IMG/VR virus record: IMGVR_UViG_3300045918_000334
Span: 1-36,895 of that record
Source of the DNA: a virus
Direction: 5' to 3' (one strand)
Length of the DNA stretch: 36,895 nucleotides
Shown here piece by piece: positions 36,833 through 36,895 of this stretch. Numbering within the stretch: position 1 is the first letter of the stretch; each line of letters begins with the position of its first letter. The position numbers and the translations under genes are program-made. The notes beneath the pieces were generated by a model, which searched no databases, was not told the origin of the DNA, and was given only the letters and a program-made list of their open reading frames with translations.

Positions 36833-36895
36833 CAATAAAGTAACGGTACTACTGGTTATCATTTCAGCGGTCGCCGTGTCATCCGCAACGTGGGG
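36801..36895 (+). CDS. Spanin-like (i-spanin/Rz) membrane protein, C-terminus cut by window edge
   Basis: ATG at 36801 with GGAGG 6 nt upstream, inside the holin gene. The visible 31 residues have an N-terminal charged patch and one hydrophobic helix (VTVLLVIISAVAVSSATW), matching the N-terminal anchor of inner-membrane spanins that follow holin-endolysin genes. Only the start is visible, so another type of membrane protein is possible. Confidence 0.55.
   Translation, partial: MFQQVKIYLLNNKVTVLLVIISAVAVSSATW

Noticed and set aside
1-36895. CRISPR array, rRNA, or complete insertion sequence.
   Set aside because: No regularly spaced direct repeats, no rRNA-like stretch, and no transposase gene were seen on either strand.

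Overview
The window is a 36.9-kb stretch of a tailed double-stranded DNA phage (Caudoviricetes). The virion set (portal, scaffold, SU10-type major capsid protein, P22 gp10/T7 gp12-like nozzle protein, very large ejection-type proteins, tail spike and no tail-tube, tape-measure or sheath gene) points to a podovirus-like, short-tailed particle. Sigma70-type promoters, a family-19-type endolysin, a pinholin-like protein and a spanin-like membrane protein at the right edge suggest a Gram-negative host. The host genus cannot be read from the sequence. A gene is cut at each window edge, so this is part of a larger genome.

Layout. (1) 1-2612, leftward: a partial phage gene, a small gene, then four very compact genes each separated by a 52-69-bp element with the architecture of an integron attC site (R''-L''-loop-L'-R' with bulged bases). 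The outer 7-mers are exactly complementary from one element to the next, as expected for mobile gene cassettes. One cassette carries a DpdA-like 7-deazaguanine DNA-modification transglycosylase. No integron integrase is visible. (2) 2613-2694: divergent promoters built on a 22-bp perfect inverted repeat. (3) 2695-8748, rightward replication module: SF2 helicase interrupted by an intein, three micro-genes, VRR-NUC nuclease, TetR-like regulator, and primase-polymerase/SF3 helicase. (4) 8749-12716, leftward: a terminator and two transcription units of small, mostly unknown proteins, many acidic, with ATGA overlaps and reused RBS modules. (5) 12717-13101: a 0.4-kb non-coding region rich in inverted and direct repeats with outward promoters. 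(6) 13102-17762: terS-like gene, short tyrosine recombinase, Zn-ribbon and HTH proteins, and terL interrupted by a second, related intein in its Walker A motif. (7) 17763-33012: a promoter with a structured leader, portal, scaffold, capsid, connector/tail genes and three ejection-type proteins. The last of these is 1700 aa and contains an ADP-ribosyltransferase-like domain and an LPD38-like region. (8) 32999-36895: fibre, spike, endolysin, holin and spanin.

How it works together: the early genes replicate DNA with a self-contained primase/helicase pair. Terminase packages it into an SU10-type head, and the tail nozzle and spike deliver it with large internal proteins. The leftward accessory blocks, including the cassette array, are the likely place for host-takeover and counter-defence functions. 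The strongest unusual feature is the attC gene-cassette array embedded in a phage genome. Second is the pair of homologous LAGLIDADG inteins interrupting the P-loops of two different ATPases.
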